Shown here: piece after piece, positions 62,221 through 64,000 of the stretch
Position numbering within the stretch: the first letter of the stretch is position 1
How the letters are laid out: the number at the start of each line of letters is the position of its first letter
Origin: Nothopassalora personata
Taxonomy: Eukaryota > Ascomycota > Dothideomycetes > Mycosphaerellales > Mycosphaerellaceae
Length of the DNA stretch: 64,000 nt
Assembly: GCA_033816765.1 (NCBI GenBank)
Contig: CM066294.1
Location: 496,001 to 560,000 of the forward strand
Reading direction: 5' to 3'
Made by a program: the position numbers and the translations under genes
Notes under the pieces: model-generated
What the model was told of the DNA's origin: nothing
The model's input: the letters and a program-made list of their open reading frames with translations, nothing else
Database searches by the model: none

Positions 62221-64000
62221 ATGCCACACTTCACGATACCGATCCACTCAGCAGACAGTGGAAGAAACTCACCTAAACCTCCTCCGGAAACGCTCTACAC
62301 CGTCAGCGAGCCTCCCTATCAAGGCCAACTTCCCACCGACATCTCCGCCTACCGCTCCACGACTCCCAACACCGCGATCGTAATCGATAATGGCTCCTCC
62401 TCAATCCGCGCCGGCTGGCAAACGGATGCACTCCCACGCCTCCAATTCCCGCCTCTCATGGCGCGCTACACAGACAGGAAACTGAATCGCAAACTGATGT
62501 TCATCGGAAGCGAGCTCTACTTCGACGGAACATCGCGCGGCCAAGCGAAGAACATCTATGAACCGCAGAGCAGTAATGTGGTGAACAACTGGGATGTGAT
62601 GGAGGGGTGTTTAGATTATGTCTTCATGAAACTCGGATTTACAGACCAAGAGCGAATTGATAGGCCGGTGGTCATGACGGAACCGCTAGCGAATGTGGGT
62701 TACGCAAGGAAGACGATGAGTGAGATACTCTTTGAGCTTTACAACGTGCCCAGTGCGGCGTATGGGGTGGATTCGTTGTTCTCGTATGATTACAATGGTG
62801 GCAAGACCGGCCTGGTGGTGAGCAGTGCAAATATGAGCACGCATCTCATACCGGTCGTGGACAAGCAGCCGCTCATAAGTCATGCGACGAGGCTAGATTG
62901 GGGTAGGAGTCAGTGTGCGGAGTATCTGACGAGGTTGCTGAGGGCGAAGTATCCTGGTCTACTGACGACTGGGAAGGTCAATGAGACGCAGATTGAGGAG
63001 CTGGTCAAGAGTCATTGCTACGTCAGCCAGGACTTTGATGAGGAGACACTCAAGATGCTGGAATGGACCGGCTTGGAGGACCGAGATCATGTCGTACAGC
63101 TGCCATTCCAGGAGAAAGAGGTGGTGCAGAAGACGGAGGAAGAGCTGAGGATAGCGGAAGAGAAGAGGCGAGAGGGAGGCAGGAGGTTGCAAGAACAAGC
63201 CGCGAAAATGAGGTTGGAGAAGCTGATACGGAAGGAGGAGGAGCTGGAATACTTCAAGCACGTGCAGCAGCAGATTGCTGAGGCGACCACAAAGAAGGAG
63301 ATTCGGGCTTTGCTGAATGAGGAAGAGTTCAAGGATGAACAGCAGTTGGACCGAAGGATCAAGGAGATGGAGAAGAGCATCAGGAAGCAGCGGAACAAGG
63401 ATGTTGGTGATCTGGAAGAAGAGGCAGAAGAGCCACCGTCATATCCGCTTCTCGACGTTCCAGACGAAGAGCTTGATGAGGATGGTATTAAACAGAAACG
63501 ACAACAACGACTCCTCAAGAGCAACCACGATGCAAGAGCTCGAGCGAAAGCAGAAAAGGAAGCCGAGAAAGAACGACAAGCAGAGATCCAGCGACAAGAT
63601 GATGCGCGACGAGAAGCAAATCTCGAAGAATGGATCGGCGAACGACGCGCAGCACGACAGGAAGTCATCCAAAGGATGAAGGAACGCGAGCGACTAAAGG
63701 CAGACCTCTCGAATCGCAAATCGCAAGCCTCTCAGATGCGCATGAAGCACATCGCAAACCTCGCATCCGACCAACCAAACGGCCGCAAACGAAGACGAGG
63801 CGCTAACGACGACGACGGCTTCGGTGCGGACGATGCTGACTGGATGATCTACCGCGAGATCCAGGCTGGAAAGAACGATGACGATGATGAAGATGAGGAA
63901 GAGGATCTTGGTGGGCAGTTGAAGAGCATCGAAGCTCAGCTGTTGCAGCATGACCCGGATTTCACGGAACAGAGTACACAGGAGGCGCAAAAAGATTGGA
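62221..64000 (+). CDS. ARP5: actin-related protein 5 (INO80 complex), 3'-truncated by the window edge
   Basis: The frame from ATG 62221 stays open to the end of the window (593 codons). The start of the actin fold is TAIVIDNGSSSIRAGW (phosphate loop 1), followed by a segment with YEPQSSNVVNNWDVME, RPVVMTEPLANVGYARKTM and SLFSYDYNG, all typical of Arp5. A long Glu/Lys/Arg-rich coiled-coil insertion begins near residue 300 (EEKRREGGRRLQEQ) and continues to the window end, with an acidic stretch. This insertion is an Arp5 trademark. Arp5 with Ies6 couples INO80 ATPase activity to nucleosome sliding. The remaining C-terminal actin-fold part lies outside the window. Confidence 0.93.
   Translation, partial: MPHFTIPIHSADSGRNSPKPPPETLYTVSEPPYQGQLPTDISAYRSTTPNTAIVIDNGSSSIRAGWQTDALPRLQFPPLMARYTDRKLNRKLMFIGSELYFDGTSRGQAKNIYEPQSSNVVNNWDVMEGCLDYVFMKLGFTDQERIDRPVVMTEPLANVGYARKTMSEILFELYNVPSAAYGVDSLFSYDYNGGKTGLVVSSANMSTHLIPVVDKQPLISHATRLDWGRSQCAEYLTRLLRAKYPGLLTTGKVNETQIEELVKSHCYVSQDFDEETLKMLEWTGLEDRDHVVQLPFQEKEVVQKTEEELRIAEEKRREGGRRLQEQAAKMRLEKLIRKEEELEYFKHVQQQIAEATTKKEIRALLNEEEFKDEQQLDRRIKEMEKSIRKQRNKDVGDLEEEAEEPPSYPLLDVPDEELDEDGIKQKRQQRLLKSNHDARARAKAEKEAEKERQAEIQRQDDARREANLEEWIGERRAARQEVIQRMKERERLKADLSNRKSQASQMRMKHIANLASDQPNGRKRRRGANDDDGFGADDADWMIYREIQAGKNDDDDEDEEEDLGGQLKSIEAQLLQHDPDFTEQSTQEAQKDW

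Noticed and set aside
63087..63719. A 210-codon minus-strand Ser/Arg/Phe-rich ORF
   Set aside because: Antisense shadow of the Glu/Lys-rich Arp5 insertion.
1..64000. Biosynthetic cluster or defence-type gene system
   Set aside because: Neighbouring genes serve unrelated housekeeping roles; no backbone synthase, regulator set or transporter cluster is present.

Overview
This is a nuclear segment from a filamentous ascomycete. Genes lie on both strands, intergenic gaps are short, introns are mostly 45-65 nt with GT...CTRAC/CTGAC...AG signals, and 5' leaders are CT-rich. The families present (HET-domain protein, GH76 Dfg5/Dcw1, ERG6, Mzm1, a secreted S41 peptidase of fungal type) fit Pezizomycotina, and Dothideomycetes is my best guess; that placement is inference. 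No rRNA, tRNA, CRISPR or intact transposon was recognised.

Layout. 1-9.6 kb: a 5'-truncated hypothetical gene, an acidic hypothetical protein, a two-exon AAA+ ATPase, a Zrg17-like CDF protein and an Hsm3-type proteasome-assembly chaperone divergent from it. 9.9-11.1 kb: a decayed HET-domain gene. 12.4-18.1 kb: a divergent pair of nuclear RNA genes, a Trf4/5-type non-canonical poly(A) polymerase (minus) and TFIIF alpha/RAP74 (plus). TFIIF alpha is followed, in frame beyond its stop, by two more copies of its C-terminal winged-helix domain. 19.3-25.1 kb: a small secreted cysteine-rich protein, a small basic ORF, a protein with five copies of a basic Ser-Leu-Arg motif, and a hypothetical gene apparently split by two in-frame stops. 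25.5-28.1 kb: mitochondrial enoyl reductase Etr1 and a CCCH + zinc-knuckle protein. 29.0-29.9 kb: the wreck of a DAO-family FAD oxidoreductase.

31.4-39.7 kb is a cell-surface/secretome block: a GPI-type S41 peptidase-like protein, a ten-exon Gly/Ser/Ala-rich secreted protein that becomes visible only after splicing, a small antisense relative of its C-terminal domain, and a GH76 Dfg5/Dcw1-type GPI enzyme. 40.3-45.7 kb: an ABC-F ATPase, the ESCRT-III subunit Did2/CHMP1 (four exons) and a small membrane protein. 46.3-48.9 kb: an aldehyde dehydrogenase lacking its N-terminal third, which abuts an F-box-like protein on the other strand, then a small cysteine-patterned protein. 50-55.7 kb: a small one-TM protein, the splicing factor Slt11/RBM22, the complex III assembly factor Mzm1 and sterol C24-methyltransferase Erg6. 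56-59.8 kb is largely empty. 59.8-64 kb: a four-exon MFS transporter and the 3'-truncated Arp5 subunit of INO80.

Most genes are unlinked housekeeping genes, so no biosynthetic cluster is proposed. The most interesting points are the tripled RAP74 winged helix, the exon-modular Gly-rich secreted protein with its antisense relative, the lysine-rich spliced tail of the Trf4-like gene, and three genes at different stages of decay. All splice models were built by eye from splice signals, reading-frame closure and family patterns; none was checked against transcripts or databases.
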